Shown here piece after piece: positions 1 through 5,594 of a stretch of 7,734 nucleotides of DNA. This DNA is from Christensenella sp. UBA7707 (GTDB lineage: Bacteria; Bacillota; Clostridia; Christensenellales; CAG-138). The stretch spans positions 1 to 7,734 of the forward strand of contig DLFZ01000207.1 of NCBI GenBank assembly GCA_002482435.1, in the 5' to 3' direction. Position 1 is the first letter of the stretch, and every line of letters starts with the position of its first letter. Under the pieces are notes generated by a model. The model saw nothing but the letters and a program-made list of their open reading frames with translations, ran no database searches and had not been told where the DNA came from. Position numbers and translations under genes: made by a program.

Positions 1-2
1 AA

Positions 3-986
3 CAATTCGCGTGGCGCATTACACATGAAATCGATTTTGGCAGCCGCGTTTTGGTACATGGCCTGCCGCAGTTTGGCTTTCATGACCGTCTCGGCAAGTC
101 CTATCTCCTCCACAACGAAAGGAATTTTATTGGGCTCGTGCAAGACGACAGGCTTGTTTGGACAGCCGGCGCGGTCGATCCCGCGCTTGCGCCCTTACAC
201 CTTCCAATCGCCTTGCAGGGCCCTAAATTTGTTTGCCGCGCCTATCTGCACGATGCGCTTCTCATTTCCGACGAGAATGCGATTTACAAACTTGACCTTT
301 CCTCCATGGAAGTTTCACAGCTTCTTGAAAAAAGCGACGCCGGCATTGTGGATATGGGCAACTGCGTATGCGATTTTGCCGACAACATATGGGTAAACGA
401 TATACGCGGTTGTAAAATCCTGCGTTTTTTGTTTGACGGAACACTCGTTGATATTATTGGCAGCGGTACGCCCGGCTTCCAAATGCAAACGGTTCCTTTT
501 TCCGAAGCCAAGTTCCGCTGGATTTACGACATTCGCCTGGGTCCACACGGCACGCTCTATGTTTTGGATAGCAAAAATTACGCTGTTCGAAAAATTGACC
601 CATGCGCCCGAACCGTTTCAACGATATGCGGCGATGGCATCGGCGGGCATTGCGGCGACGGCGGAGATGCGCGCCTTGCACGGCTTGGCGCAAATGCGGA
701 CGCCTTTTTCGACGGCCCGTGGTCGCTCTTTGTGGAGGATAACGGCACCGTTTACATCGGGGATACGCAAAACCACGCGATCCGCCGCATCGACAGCACA
801 ACGGGCCGCATCTCCACCATTGCAGGCGACCTGCAAAAGACCGCGCATAAACCACCCGTATTTTTCGAAAAAATATGCGGCATGGATTTTTGGAATTCCA
901 CACTTTATGTTCCGGACTGGCGAGAAACCGCCCCAAATACGCTTATCGTGCTGGAAAAAGACGGATGCCCATTGGTAAAACCATAA
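3..986 (+). CDS. NHL-repeat beta-propeller protein, 5' end outside the window
   Basis: The reading frame is open from the left edge to a TAA at 984-986, giving the last 327 residues of a longer protein. A TTG at 51 could be read as a start, but no ribosome binding site precedes it and coding character continues upstream, so I treat the gene as truncated by the window. The C-terminal half carries NHL-type blades: 'LYVLDSKNYAVRKID' followed by 'GDGGDARLARLG' (about 550-690), then 'VYIGDTQNHAIRRID' followed by 'ISTIAGD' (about 750-830). The pattern of a D-x-x-N-x-x-[IV]-R-[KR]-[IV]-D strand, then a T-[IV]-x-G-D segment and a GDGG loop, is characteristic of NHL propellers. These are usually binding scaffolds for protein, RNA or carbohydrate; the ligand cannot be told from sequence. 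No catalytic motif or membrane segment is visible in this part. The gene is separated from the flagellar operon by two terminators, so no functional link is implied. Confidence 0.8.
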   Translation, partial: QFAWRITHEIDFGSRVLVHGLPQFGFHDRLGKSYLLHNERNFIGLVQDDRLVWTAGAVDPALAPLHLPIALQGPKFVCRAYLHDALLISDENAIYKLDLSSMEVSQLLEKSDAGIVDMGNCVCDFADNIWVNDIRGCKILRFLFDGTLVDIIGSGTPGFQMQTVPFSEAKFRWIYDIRLGPHGTLYVLDSKNYAVRKIDPCARTVSTICGDGIGGHCGDGGDARLARLGANADAFFDGPWSLFVEDNGTVYIGDTQNHAIRRIDSTTGRISTIAGDLQKTAHKPPVFFEKICGMDFWNSTLYVPDWRETAPNTLIVLEKDGCPLVKP

Positions 987-1002
987 GAGCAGATGCAAAA
1001 AG

Positions 1003-1055
1003 GCGGCCTTGTTTTCTCTTTTGGAACTGAGAAAACATGCGCCGCTTCTTTATTT
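1003..1055 (+). terminator. Imperfect hairpin terminator after the NHL gene
   Basis: GCGGC (1003-1007) pairs with GCCGC (1041-1045), and GTTTTCTC (1011-1018) pairs perfectly with GAGAAAAC (1029-1036). A small internal loop (CTT against ATGC) separates the two helices, and the apical loop is 10 nt. The T-rich stretch TTCTTTATTT (1046-1055) follows directly. It lies 17 nt after the NHL stop codon, as expected of an intrinsic terminator. Confidence 0.7.
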
Positions 1056-1091
1056 GGCGAGGCGTACGAAATTCCGCCTCGCCTATTTTTA
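1056..1091 (+). terminator. Second, perfect hairpin terminator in tandem
   Basis: GGCGAGGCG (1056-1064) and CGCCTCGCC (1075-1083) form a perfect 9-bp GC-rich stem with a 10-nt loop, followed by TATTTTTA. It begins directly after the T-tract of the preceding hairpin, so the two form a double terminator insulating the flagellar operon from upstream transcription. Confidence 0.8.
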
Positions 1092-1132
1092 AAATCCCTC
1101 GCAAACTTTCACAGAAATTTGTGCGGTTTTTT

Positions 1133-1169
1133 TAATTTTTCTGTCGGAAATTACGATATATAGTATGAT
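1133..1169 (+). promoter_or_regulatory. Candidate promoter(s) for the fliK operon
   Basis: A motif resembling the motility sigma factor (SigD/sigma-28) consensus, TAAA - about 15 nt - GCCGATAT, is present: TAAT (1133-1136), 15 nt, then TACGATAT (1152-1159). Overlapping it is a housekeeping-type -10 candidate, TATGAT (1164-1169), with only a poor -35 (CTGTCG, 1141-1146) at 17-nt spacing. The location is right: after the double terminator and just before the fliK ribosome binding site. The sigma-28 match is partial (one -35 mismatch and several in the -10), so this is an inference. If both elements are real, the operon would have an early and a motility-sigma input. Confidence 0.35.
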
Positions 1170-1196
1170 TGCATTTTTTGGAAGGGAGGTGACGAT

Positions 1197-2600
1197 ATGG
1201 TAAATGCAGTTTTCAACGCACAAATCGAACTGCCCGTTCCCGTGCAGAGTACACAGGCTTCCCCCTCCCCTTCGGGTTTTGGCAAGGTGAAAGACGCCGT
1301 TTTTGAAGCCCTGGGTTTGAGCGAGGGTGATCTGAAGGAGGTCGGCTCCAAGGAAAGTGAGAATGCCGCCGAATCCGGTCTGATGGCCGCATGGTTCATG
1401 GCGACGCCCATTTTGGAAACGCCGCAGCAAGGCGGCGGGCAGGAACAAACAACCAACAACGTCAGCAAATGCACCGATCCCGCGCAGGGGATTCTGGGCA
1501 TTCTCGAAGGATTCGGATTGCTGAACGCCGATGGCACCCTTACCGATCAAGCGCAGGAGCTTTTACAAGCGGCCTACAACGCCGCAAGCGCCACGCCTTC
1601 CGGTGAGCAAGTGCCTTCAGCGCAGGCGGCAGGGACGCTGCCCGCACAGCCGGAAACACAAGGGCTTACGGAGCTTTTGCCAGTTGCAAACAGCTTCCCG
1701 CAAGCCGCGTCGCCTGAGGCGCTTCTTCCGGTTTTGACGCCCCTTGTCGGCAATTATCTTCGCTCCTTGGAGAACGCGCAAAGTCAAAGCGACGCCGAAC
1801 CGGTGCAGCCAAACAACATTGCGACGGTTCTTACACAGGCCGCACAGACGGAAAGCACCGCGGCGGTTTCCCCGCAGACAGAGCAGCAAAGCGGCGCGCA
1901 GCTTGAAAAACTTTTTTCCGCAATTCAGGCCGCGCTTAAACCGCAAAGCGACACCGCGCCGGATTCCGGCCTCTCCAAAGACGCGGTAACCGCGCAAGCG
2001 GAAGAACCGCAAAAGGCTGTGGCGGATACAACGGTACAAAACGCCGCACCTCAAACAGCTTTCGCACAGCTTACCGATGCTTCTTTTATAAAGGATGCGA
2101 ACTTCCCGGTACAGCCCAACGCACCTATGGCGGACGCGGGCGAAACGGTGATGAACCTCGTTCAAACCATTGAGGCAAACACCACCGAGGGCGCAACCGA
2201 ATTTGAGGTGACGCTCAAACCCGAACACCTCGGCAAGCTCTCCATCAAGCTCACGCAGGACAGCGACGGGCTCAAGGCGCAGATCAAGGCTGCGGACGCG
2301 ACGGTGCGCAGCATGCTCGAGGCCGAAATGAACACGCTGCAGGCGCAGCTGAAGGAAAAAGGCGTAGCGCTCACCAAGATCGACGTGACCTACGAGGCCT
2401 CCGCGCTCAACTTCAACGCTCCGCAAAACCGCCGCCAGCATAAAAGCGACGCGCAGGAAAGCAAGAGCCGCCTGAACGTATCGGGCATTTCACGAGCATC
2501 CGCCTACGGCTCGGCTTCGGAAGCCGCCACGGTGGATACCGCCGCACAAAATGCCGCAAGGCTCACGTTGCAAGGAAGCTCCGTGGAATTTTCCGCATGA
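1197..2600 (+). CDS. fliK: Flagellar hook-length control protein FliK
   Basis: This 467-residue protein has the FliK layout. A long low-complexity N-terminal and middle region rich in Gln, Ala, Pro, Ser and Thr (about residues 1-330) serves in the family as the secreted ruler part. A compact C-terminal hook-length domain (Flg_hook type, about residues 335-405) follows, with 'VTLKPEHLGKLSIKL', then an amphipathic helix containing 'LEAEMNTLQAQLKEKGV' and a final 'KIDVTYEAS' strand. The LxPExLGxLxIxL core is the diagnostic motif. FliK is exported through the flagellar type III apparatus and makes FlhB switch from hook to filament substrates. The ATG at 1197 is set by a strong ribosome binding site, AGGGAGGTGA (1183-1192). 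It is the first gene of the operon, and flgD follows 24 nt after its TGA. The identification rests mainly on the C-terminal motif plus position next to flgD, since the N-terminal part of FliK is not conserved. Confidence 0.9.
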   Translation: MVNAVFNAQIELPVPVQSTQASPSPSGFGKVKDAVFEALGLSEGDLKEVGSKESENAAESGLMAAWFMATPILETPQQGGGQEQTTNNVSKCTDPAQGILGILEGFGLLNADGTLTDQAQELLQAAYNAASATPSGEQVPSAQAAGTLPAQPETQGLTELLPVANSFPQAASPEALLPVLTPLVGNYLRSLENAQSQSDAEPVQPNNIATVLTQAAQTESTAAVSPQTEQQSGAQLEKLFSAIQAALKPQSDTAPDSGLSKDAVTAQAEEPQKAVADTTVQNAAPQTAFAQLTDASFIKDANFPVQPNAPMADAGETVMNLVQTIEANTTEGATEFEVTLKPEHLGKLSIKLTQDSDGLKAQIKAADATVRSMLEAEMNTLQAQLKEKGVALTKIDVTYEASALNFNAPQNRRQHKSDAQESKSRLNVSGISRASAYGSASEAATVDTAAQNAARLTLQGSSVEFSA

Positions 2601-2624
2601 CGACGAAAGGATTGAATCAAAACC

Positions 2625-3257
2625 ATGAGCACCGTTACATCGACCAACTCCGCAACTCCGCTCCGCACGATTGAGGATCTTACAAGCCAGCAGCGCACCG
2701 TAAACAAGGAGCTCGGGCAAGATCAGTTCATGCAGCTTCTGGTGCAGCAAATGGCCAACCAGGATCCGCTCTCGCCCACTTCGGACACGGACTTCATCGC
2801 GCAGCTTGCGCAGTTCTCCATGCTCAACCAGATGACCTCCATGTCGGACGCTACGGTGCAATCGCAGATGTACAGCCTCGTGGGCAAATATGTTTACGTT
2901 TACGGCGACAGCAGCCAGCAAAGCCTCGTGGCCGGCCTTGTGGACGGCGTGGTGAAGGAGAATGGAACCAACTACCTCGTCATCGGTGAACAGAAATACA
3001 AATTATCCGATGTGGTGGGCGTTGCAAACGTCAGTGAAACGAAGCCCAATGCCAACCAAAATGCCATCAACAGCACGGGGCTCCTCGGGAAAAACGTAAC
3101 CGCCGCCATAAAGAATGAAGACGGCACCACAACGGAAATTTCAGGCACAGTCGTAAAGCTTTCCACCAAGGATGGTGTGGCTTACGCAACCATCAGCAAC
3201 GCTGAAACGGGCGACAAGGAAGTTGCGGTTTCCAGCATCGAAGAAATTTACTCTTAA
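2625..3257 (+). CDS. flgD: Flagellar hook assembly scaffold protein FlgD
   Basis: This 210-residue protein has a typical FlgD N-terminal domain at residues 30-75: 'LGQDQFMQLLVQQMANQDPL', then 'DFIAQLAQFSMLNQM'. The LGxDxFxxLLxxQxxxQDPL and EFIAQLAQFS-like motifs define the family. FlgD caps the growing hook, lets FlgE subunits fold into place, and is discarded when the hook is complete. Residues 1-29 are Ser/Thr/Gln-rich, as expected of an unstructured export signal. The C-terminal half appears to be two similar small beta-rich units, residues 85-133 and 153-208, each opening with L-[LV]-G-K-x-V. This differs from the enterobacterial tudor-plus-fibronectin-type arrangement. The ribosome binding site is modest (AAGGA, 2607-2611, 13 nt before ATG), so translation may partly depend on coupling with fliK. 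The next gene starts 21 nt downstream. Confidence 0.95.
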   Translation: MSTVTSTNSATPLRTIEDLTSQQRTVNKELGQDQFMQLLVQQMANQDPLSPTSDTDFIAQLAQFSMLNQMTSMSDATVQSQMYSLVGKYVYVYGDSSQQSLVAGLVDGVVKENGTNYLVIGEQKYKLSDVVGVANVSETKPNANQNAINSTGLLGKNVTAAIKNEDGTTTEISGTVVKLSTKDGVAYATISNAETGDKEVAVSSIEEIYS

Positions 3258-3278
3258 GGAAACAGGAGGAACTTCCCT

Positions 3279-4100
3279 ATGATGCGCTCCCTTTATTCCG
3301 GCGTAACCGGACTTCGTAACCACCAAACGAGGATGGACGTAATCGGCAACAACATCTCCAACGTCAACACCGTGGCCTATAAGGCAAGCCGCGTGGTATT
3401 TCAGGACATTTTCAGCCAGACCATCTCCCCCGCCACCGGCGCAAACGGCACGACAAGCGGCGGTACCAACCCCAAGCAGGTGGGTCTTGGTTCCGCAGTC
3501 GCCTCGATCGACATTCTCAACACCGAAAGCGCCACACAGTACACGGGCAATACGCTCGACCTCGCCATTGAGGGCGACGGCTACTTCACCATAAGGACCG
3601 GCACCTCCACCACCTACACCCGCGCGGGCAACTTTTACACCGACGAGAACGATAACCTCGTTACCGCAACGGGCGGCTTCGTGCAGGGTTACGCCGTGGC
3701 CGCGGACGGCACCGTTGGCACCACGCTCCAAAACATCACCATTGATCCGAGCTACACCAACGTCACCATCGACGAGACCGGTAAGGTTAACGCGCTCAAC
3801 GGCTCGACCAAGGTCGTAATCGCGCAGATCGCGCTCGCCACCTTCTCCAACACGAACGCGCTTGAAAAGGTTGGCTCCAACACCTATCGCCCCACCGTAA
3901 ACTCCGGCGACCCGACGTATTCCACCCCCGGCAACGGCGCCGCAGGCAAACTGAAAGCGGGTGCTCTTGAAATGTCCAACGTGGACCTCGCAAGCGAGTT
4001 CACCGATATGATCGTTACCCAGAGGGGCTTTCAGGCCAACTCGCGCATCATCACCACCACCGACTCCATGCTTGAGGAGCTTGTAAACCTCAAGAGGTAA
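3279..4100 (+). CDS. flgE: Flagellar hook protein FlgE (short, Firmicutes type)
   Basis: This 273-residue axial protein opens with 'MRSLYSGVTGL' and 'MDVIGNNISNVNTVAYK' (residues 2-35), the flagellar rod/hook N-terminal signature. It ends with 'RGFQANSRIITTTDSMLEELVNLKR', the matching C-terminal D0 segment. The two ends form the coiled-coil core of the hook; the middle (about 70-230), including 'NTLDLAIEGDGYFTI', is the D1-like hook/rod domain shared with FlgF and FlgG. The length is close to the short hook protein of Bacillus subtilis (264 residues, once annotated as FlgG) and far below the Salmonella hook protein, so the outer D2 domain seems absent or minimal. Position right after flgD and before flbD favours FlgE over FlgG; by sequence alone FlgG remains possible. 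AGGAGG (3264-3269) could serve the ATG at 3279 or the adjacent ATG at 3282. The gene ends in tandem stops TAA TAA. Confidence 0.88.
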   Translation: MMRSLYSGVTGLRNHQTRMDVIGNNISNVNTVAYKASRVVFQDIFSQTISPATGANGTTSGGTNPKQVGLGSAVASIDILNTESATQYTGNTLDLAIEGDGYFTIRTGTSTTYTRAGNFYTDENDNLVTATGGFVQGYAVAADGTVGTTLQNITIDPSYTNVTIDETGKVNALNGSTKVVIAQIALATFSNTNALEKVGSNTYRPTVNSGDPTYSTPGNGAAGKLKAGALEMSNVDLASEFTDMIVTQRGFQANSRIITTTDSMLEELVNLKR

Positions 4101-4116
4101 TAAACCATGACCGTGA

Positions 4117-4168
4117 GCGGGCCGGCCGTATACGCCATAGCGTAACACGCGCGCTGCGGCCGGCCCGT
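4117..4168 (+). repeat. Strong inverted repeat just after flgE
   Basis: GGGCCGGCCG (4119-4128) is perfectly complementary to CGGCCGGCCC (4157-4166). With flanking pairs, including two G-U wobbles, the helix runs 4117-4130 against 4155-4168 (14 pairs). Inside the loop is a second hairpin, TACGC (4131-4135) against GCGTA (4140-4144), with a CATA loop. Each arm contains the 8-bp palindrome GGCCGGCC, so the element is both a direct and an inverted repeat. No T-tract follows directly; TTTTT at 4179-4183 is 10 nt away, so it is not a textbook terminator. It may be a partial terminator or an mRNA 3'-end stabiliser below the highly expressed flgE. Confidence 0.75.
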
Positions 4169-4190
4169 AACAAAAAAGTTTTTCCCATGC

Positions 4191-4243
4191 CGCGCGTGTT
4201 CGCGTGCGCGTCGTTTTCCAAAAGCAAGGCGGCTGTTTCGCCG
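4191..4243 (+). repeat. Two further small hairpins before flbD
   Basis: Positions 4191-4196 can pair with 4201-4206 (six pairs, one G-U) around a TGTT loop, followed by a GTCGTTTT tail. CGGC (4230-4233) pairs with GCCG (4240-4243) around TGTTTC, ending 2 nt before the flbD ribosome binding site. Both stems are short and could occur by chance in GC-rich DNA. With the large inverted repeat upstream they make almost the whole flgE-flbD spacer potentially structured. Confidence 0.35.
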
Positions 4244-4256
4244 ACGGAGGGATACT

Positions 4257-4511
4257 ATGATCAGGGTCAGCCGGCTCAACAAGGAGCATTTTTTCGTCAA
4301 CTGCGATTTGATCGAGTTTGTGGAGGAAACCCCCAACACCATTATTTCCATGGCCTCCGGCCGCAAGATTGTGGTTTCCGAAAACGCCGACGAGGTCAAG
4401 CGGCTTATCATCGAGTTCAAGCGGCTGGCAAATGGCGTGGAGGATATTTGCGCGCCCGAACGCCAGCATGCACAAGCGCCGCAGCAGGGCGCTGCGGCTG
4501 AAACGCTTTGA
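4257..4511 (+). CDS. flbD: FlbD/SwrD family flagellar protein
   Basis: This 84-residue protein matches the FlbD family along nearly its whole conserved length: 'MIRVSRLNKEHFFVNCDLIE' (residues 1-20), then 'VEETPNTIISMASGRKIVV' and 'ENADEVKRLI'. The MIxVxRLN start and the E-x-TP-[DN]-T-x-I motif are diagnostic. In Bacillus subtilis the homologue SwrD is a small cytoplasmic protein needed for full flagellar power and swarming; its biochemical mechanism is unknown. About 15 C-terminal residues, rich in Gln and Ala, extend past the conserved core. The start is set by GGAGGG (4246-4251), 5 nt before the ATG. In many Clostridia motA, motB and/or fliL come next, but here fliM follows directly. The spacers before (156 nt) and after (75 nt) are long for this operon and rich in inverted repeats. 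Confidence 0.93.
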   Translation: MIRVSRLNKEHFFVNCDLIEFVEETPNTIISMASGRKIVVSENADEVKRLIIEFKRLANGVEDICAPERQHAQAPQQGAAAETL

Positions 4512-4534
4512 GGCATGCGCTTAAGCGCCGCCTC
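4510..4534 (+). repeat. Palindrome overlapping the flbD stop codon
   Basis: GAGGC (4510-4514) pairs with GCCTC (4530-4534), and inside it GCGCTTAAGCGC (4517-4528) is a perfect 12-nt palindrome. The stem begins within the TGA stop codon of flbD. No T-tract follows, so a role in mRNA stability or translational coupling is more likely than termination. Confidence 0.6.
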
Positions 4535-4545
4535 ACAAAGAATCC

Positions 4546-4566
4546 GCGGGGAAGCGCCCGCCTTTT
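4546..4566 (+). terminator. Weak intrinsic-terminator-like hairpin between flbD and fliM
   Basis: GCGGG (4546-4550) pairs with CCCGC (4557-4561) around a 6-nt loop and is followed by CTTTT (4562-4566). The stem is only 5 bp and the T-tract only four, so at most a leaky attenuator would be expected. fliM lies 20 nt downstream and no clear promoter is visible between them. Confidence 0.35.
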
Positions 4567-4573
4567 AAGCTGC

Positions 4574-4589
4574 GAGGGATACGAATTTG
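4574..4589 (+). promoter_or_regulatory. fliM ribosome binding site deciding a TTG start
   Basis: GAGGG (4574-4578) lies 8 nt before TTG (4587-4589). An in-frame TAA at 4566-4568 rules out an earlier start, and starting at TTG restores the canonical FliM N-terminus 'MAEILSQSEIDELL'. The next in-frame ATG would remove this conserved peptide. Confidence 0.85.
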
Positions 4590-5594
4590 GCTGAAATTTT
4601 ATCGCAAAGTGAAATAGACGAATTGCTGGTTGCGCTTGCTTCCGGTCAAAACGCCACAGGCGGCGGCGACAACAAAGCAAAGCAGCAGGACGACAAGGTG
4701 CGCGTCTATGATTTCAGAACTGCGAACAAGTTCTCCAAAGAACAAATCCGCATGCTGAACTTCATCTACGACAGCTACGCCGGTCGCCTTGCCACCTTCC
4801 TTTCGGGTACGCTGCGCACCATGTGCGAGGTGGAAGTGGTATCCGTGGAGGAGCAGACCTTCGCGGAATTCACAAATTCCCTTCCCGTTCCCGCGTTTTT
4901 AGGCATCCTTACCATGCCGCCGCTCACGGGCAACGCGCTGTTTGAGGTATCTTCCGCCGTCGCTTACGAGATCGTAAGCCGGCTTCTCGGTGGCACGGGT
5001 TATTTCCACGAAGAGGCCAACAAGCTGTTTACAGAGATCGAGATCTCCATTTTGTCGCGCATCACAAGGCAGATGATCGCCTACATGGGCGAAAGCTGGG
5101 AGCGCGTGGTTAGCGTTCAAGCCGAACTTGAGCGCGTGGAAACGAGCGCGCAGTTCGCGCAAATCGTCAACACGGGCGAGCCGATTGCCATCATCACCAT
5201 GAACGTGAAGATTGGCGAGGTATCGGACATTCTCAATTTGTGCATCCCGCACCTTGCAATCCAACCGATTGCCAAGCAGCTCGCGATGAAAAAGTGGTAC
5301 AATGAAAGCAGTACCACCGCAGCGGGCGAAAACAATATTTTGCCTTATATGAGCCCCAAAATCGCCAATACGCCCATCAACATGCGCGTATTCTTTAACG
5401 AAACGCACGCGACCGTACGCGACGTTTTGAACCTTCAGGTGGGTGATGTGCTGCGCATCGACCATCAGGTGCGCGAACCGCTTACCGCAATCATCGAGCA
5501 CATTCCGAAATTTAAGGGCTACATCGGTACCAAAGGTCAAAAGCTCGCCCTGATGATTTCTGAAATACTAAAGGAGGCCCCAAAGGATGAATGA
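4587..5594 (+). CDS. fliM: Flagellar motor switch protein FliM
   Basis: This 335-residue protein is of usual FliM length with all three expected parts. The N-terminal 'LSQSEIDELL' (residues 5-14) is the peptide that binds phosphorylated CheY. A linker rich in Gly, Gln and Lys follows. The CheC-like middle domain (about 45-235) contains 'LLGGTGYF', whose GGTG at residues 135-138 corresponds to the GGxG motif that contacts FliG. The C-terminal SpoA/FliN-like domain (about 255-330) contains 'NLQVGDVLRID' and ends in 'LALMISEIL'. FliM sits in the C-ring beneath the membrane and transmits CheY-P binding to FliG to change rotation. Translation starts at TTG, which is infrequent in this operon and may lower initiation. 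The last 8 nt overlap the start of fliY, implying translational coupling of the two switch subunits. Confidence 0.97.
   Translation: MAEILSQSEIDELLVALASGQNATGGGDNKAKQQDDKVRVYDFRTANKFSKEQIRMLNFIYDSYAGRLATFLSGTLRTMCEVEVVSVEEQTFAEFTNSLPVPAFLGILTMPPLTGNALFEVSSAVAYEIVSRLLGGTGYFHEEANKLFTEIEISILSRITRQMIAYMGESWERVVSVQAELERVETSAQFAQIVNTGEPIAIITMNVKIGEVSDILNLCIPHLAIQPIAKQLAMKKWYNESSTTAAGENNILPYMSPKIANTPINMRVFFNETHATVRDVLNLQVGDVLRIDHQVREPLTAIIEHIPKFKGYIGTKGQKLALMISEILKEAPKDE
5571..5577 (+). promoter_or_regulatory. fliY ribosome binding site inside the fliM coding end
   Basis: AAGGAGG lies within the last codons of fliM, 9 nt before the fliY ATG at 5587. An in-frame TAA at 5569-5571 blocks any upstream start, so the fliY N-terminus is fixed here. 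This matters because that N-terminus lacks a CheY-binding peptide. Confidence 0.85.

Noticed and set aside
433..978. 181-codon plus-strand frame overlapping the NHL gene
   Set aside because: It is out of frame with the NHL repeats, with composition unlike a structured protein and no start signal.
1100..1133. Possible third terminator (CGCAAA against TTTGTGCG followed by seven Ts) before fliK
   Set aside because: The pairing needs a bulge and is short. The T-run alone is not enough, and the site overlaps the likely promoter region.
1617..2441. 274-codon minus-strand open frame opposite fliK
   Set aside because: It is Arg/Leu/Cys-rich, antisense to fliK, and shows no motif or ribosome binding site.
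4119..4166. Paired palindromes after flgE as a site-specific recombination or invertible-promoter site
   Set aside because: No recombinase gene and no promoter lie between the arms, which enclose only 28 bp; an RNA hairpin is the simpler reading.
3141..4475. 444-codon minus-strand open frame opposite flgE and flbD
   Set aside because: It lies antisense to two well-recognised genes and crosses their spacer. The translation is Gly/Val/His/Arg-rich with no family resemblance, as expected of the shadow frame of a GC-rich gene.
4187..4501. 104-codon plus-strand frame overlapping flbD
   Set aside because: It is out of frame with the clear FlbD protein and has no ribosome binding site; its start lies in the hairpin-rich spacer.
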